From NCBI GenBank assembly GCA_964650485.1, contig CAZYTX010000017.1:1-64000 (forward strand): a stretch of DNA of 64,000 bases. The letters run 5' to 3'. Positions 62,868-64,000 of the stretch are shown piece by piece (the first letter of the stretch is position 1; each line of letters begins with the position of its first letter). This stretch comes from CAZYTX01 sp964650485 (GTDB lineage Bacteria > RBG-13-61-14 > DATKZS01). Position numbers and translations under genes: made by a program. The notes under the pieces are model-generated. The model was not told the DNA's origin, made no database searches, and saw only the letters and a list, made by a program, of their open reading frames with translations.

Positions 62868-63188
62868 CTATTCTACATGAGGTTTCACGGCTTTTACCAG
62901 GTCGCTCGGTCCGGGCGGCTTTATGACCTGGACCTGTTCGAAACCCGCTCCCTCCAGCCACCCGGTGTACTCTTTTACCGAGTAGGTCCCTCCGCCCCGG
63001 GTGTTCACCAGCATGTTGAGCGCGAACAGTGCCCCGAACCTGGGGGATGTCTTGTCATCGAGACCCTGCTCGGATAGCTCGCGCCGCAGGGAGGCCGGGG
63101 TCTCCTCGGACCCCTTGCCAAGACATGAAGGGGTACCTTCGGGCTTTGTCTGCCTGCACACGAAGACGTGATAGCTGAATGGTTCCAT
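62868..63188 (-). pseudogene. Fusion of a 2Fe-2S ferredoxin N-terminus with an O-methyltransferase C-terminus (deletion product)
   Basis: Residues 1-45 (PFSYHVFVCRQTKPEG, then PSCLGKGS and ASLRRELSEQGL) are the start of a thioredoxin-like [2Fe-2S] ferredoxin, with C11 and C22. The expected second pair of Cys (GCLGxC) is missing. From about residue 47 the sequence becomes the end of a SAM-dependent O-methyltransferase: FGALFALNMLVNTRGGGTYS, EYTGWLEGAGFEQVQVI. The junction is near 63050. Neither half can be functional alone. An in-frame deletion between two neighbouring genes explains it best; assembly error is the alternative. Confidence 0.7.
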
Positions 63189-63371
63189 CTTTTTTAACCC
63201 CCCCCCTATATAGATGAATAATAGGACTTCCCCTATGGCAGCACCGAGGCTCACTACATTATGCTTATGTAAATGCCTGCGGTCAAGGGTTATGCGAAAC
63301 ACCGAGGTTATGATACACTTTGCCCGGTAATTGCCGTTGCGAAATACTCTCTCTTTCCCGAAGGTGTAAAC

Positions 63372-64000
63372 TTGGACGCAAAAACCCGCTGGATCGCATT
63401 CCTGACGATATTTGCCGCGGTGGTGCTGGGGACCCTGGGCCAGGCCGGGGCCCTGGGGGACCGCGCGCATTTCACAAGCCTCCACTTCTTCCTCTTCAGC
63501 CTCACAACCGGCGGGACCCTGCTTCTTATAAGACTCTCCGGCCGTAAAGGCATAGGTCCCCGTGAGACGGTGTTCTTTGCAGCCGGCATCATCTTCGCGG
63601 TGAGCGCCGGCCTGGGGTTCGAGCCCGGCGGCGTCGCTTCCGCCCTGGTCATGGCAGCCCTGGTCGAGCAGGTCCGCTGGAAGCGGTTCTCCTGGTTCCC
63701 CCTGGATTTCTTCAGGCCAGTGAAAGCATCTTTGAAGTTCGAGCAGGCATCCCTTTTGTGCCTGTCCATAGGGCTCGTGCTCTCCGCTGCCACTATCCTT
63801 AACAACGGGCACCTGCACCTGCTCAGTCTCCATAAGCTCGACCTGCACGTCTTCTACCTGGGCTTCTCGTTTCCGCTCTCCCTTGTCACCTACGCCCTCA
63901 TATGGAGGAGGGCCGAGGGCTCGAAAAATGCGCCCGGGCCCTTTGTGTCCGAGTACAGCTTCTGGGCCCTCAACCTTGGCGTGATCCTGTTTTTCGTGTT
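63372..64000 (+). CDS. Multi-spanning membrane protein, truncated by the window end
   Basis: An open frame from a TTG (63372) with AAGGTG six bases upstream runs off the right edge, so only about 209 residues are seen. Predicted membrane segments: WIAFLTIFAAVVLGTLGQAG, FFLFSLTTGGTLLLIRL, TVFFAAGIIFAVSAGLGF, LLCLSIGLVLSAATIL, DLHVFYLGFSFPLSLVTYALIW and FWALNLGVILFFV. Basic loops (SGRKGIGPRET, RWKRFSW) suggest at least six helices. No ATG gives a longer frame. I do not recognise the family. Confidence 0.7.
   Translation, partial: MDAKTRWIAFLTIFAAVVLGTLGQAGALGDRAHFTSLHFFLFSLTTGGTLLLIRLSGRKGIGPRETVFFAAGIIFAVSAGLGFEPGGVASALVMAALVEQVRWKRFSWFPLDFFRPVKASLKFEQASLLCLSIGLVLSAATILNNGHLHLLSLHKLDLHVFYLGFSFPLSLVTYALIWRRAEGSKNAPGPFVSEYSFWALNLGVILFFV

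Overview
The window reads as a scaffold from a GC-rich, diderm (Gram-negative type) bacterium. Evidence for an outer membrane is an LptE-like lipoprotein, a secreted beta-barrel protein and LPS/exopolysaccharide-type glycosyltransferases. The peptidoglycan is probably meso-DAP type, because MurE carries the DNPR motif. The full division and cell-wall cluster, a sigma-54 activator, a B12-binding radical SAM enzyme and many 1-4 base gene overlaps would suit Desulfobacterota or a neighbouring phylum, but no rRNA or tRNA is present to settle this. One 100-base N run marks a scaffold gap.

Layout. 1-1202: an iteron-like repeat cluster and a winged-helix protein. 1203-9750: a promoter, a long leader, and a giant secreted repeat protein (about 2,700 aa) broken by the gap, closed by a strong terminator. 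9937-17896: a forward glycan-assembly operon (two GT2, two GT4, a methyltransferase, a B12 radical SAM protein and an SDR epimerase). 17909-19616: an aspartate-semialdehyde-dehydrogenase paralogue without its catalytic residues, and a broken uroporphyrinogen-decarboxylase-like gene. 19639-24010 (reverse): PHP phosphoesterase, cdsA, gamma-carbonic anhydrase, a GTDC1/QTMAN-like glycosyltransferase and aroB. 24105-27053 (reverse): alkaline phosphatase, a Tat-exported metallophosphoesterase and an outer-membrane barrel. 27229-30212: a secreted protein of unknown function, a radical SAM remnant, era and a Phd/RelE-type toxin-antitoxin pair. 30268-34951: two FmdB zinc ribbons, ogt, murJ, rpsT, holA and lptE. 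34981-39287 (reverse): a CheY-like protein, a TgpA-like transglutaminase, a zinc ribbon and a sigma-54 activator with a degenerate receiver.

39583-58287 is a complete dcw cluster: mraZ-rsmH-ftsL-ftsI-murE-murF-mraY-murD-ftsW-murG-murC-murB-ddl-ftsQ-ftsA-ftsZ. It has a sigma-70 type promoter followed by MraZ-box-like repeats and ends at a clean terminator. 58410-60376 holds a small-subunit/GMC oxidoreductase pair. The right end carries a GT2, moaC-moeA, a ferredoxin/methyltransferase fusion that looks like a deletion product, and a membrane protein running off the edge.

Most notable points: (1) the coding frame breaks at the gap only because 100 N is a placeholder; repeat arithmetic predicts 224 + 279k missing bases; (2) three genes carry internal-deletion scars; (3) a bacterial relative of the tRNA-queuosine mannosyltransferase; (4) three related palindromes between the sigma-54 activator and the dcw promoter; (5) a 300-base hairpin-rich spacer between ftsL and ftsI in an otherwise overlapping operon. 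I saw no CRISPR array, prophage, insertion sequence or RNA gene.
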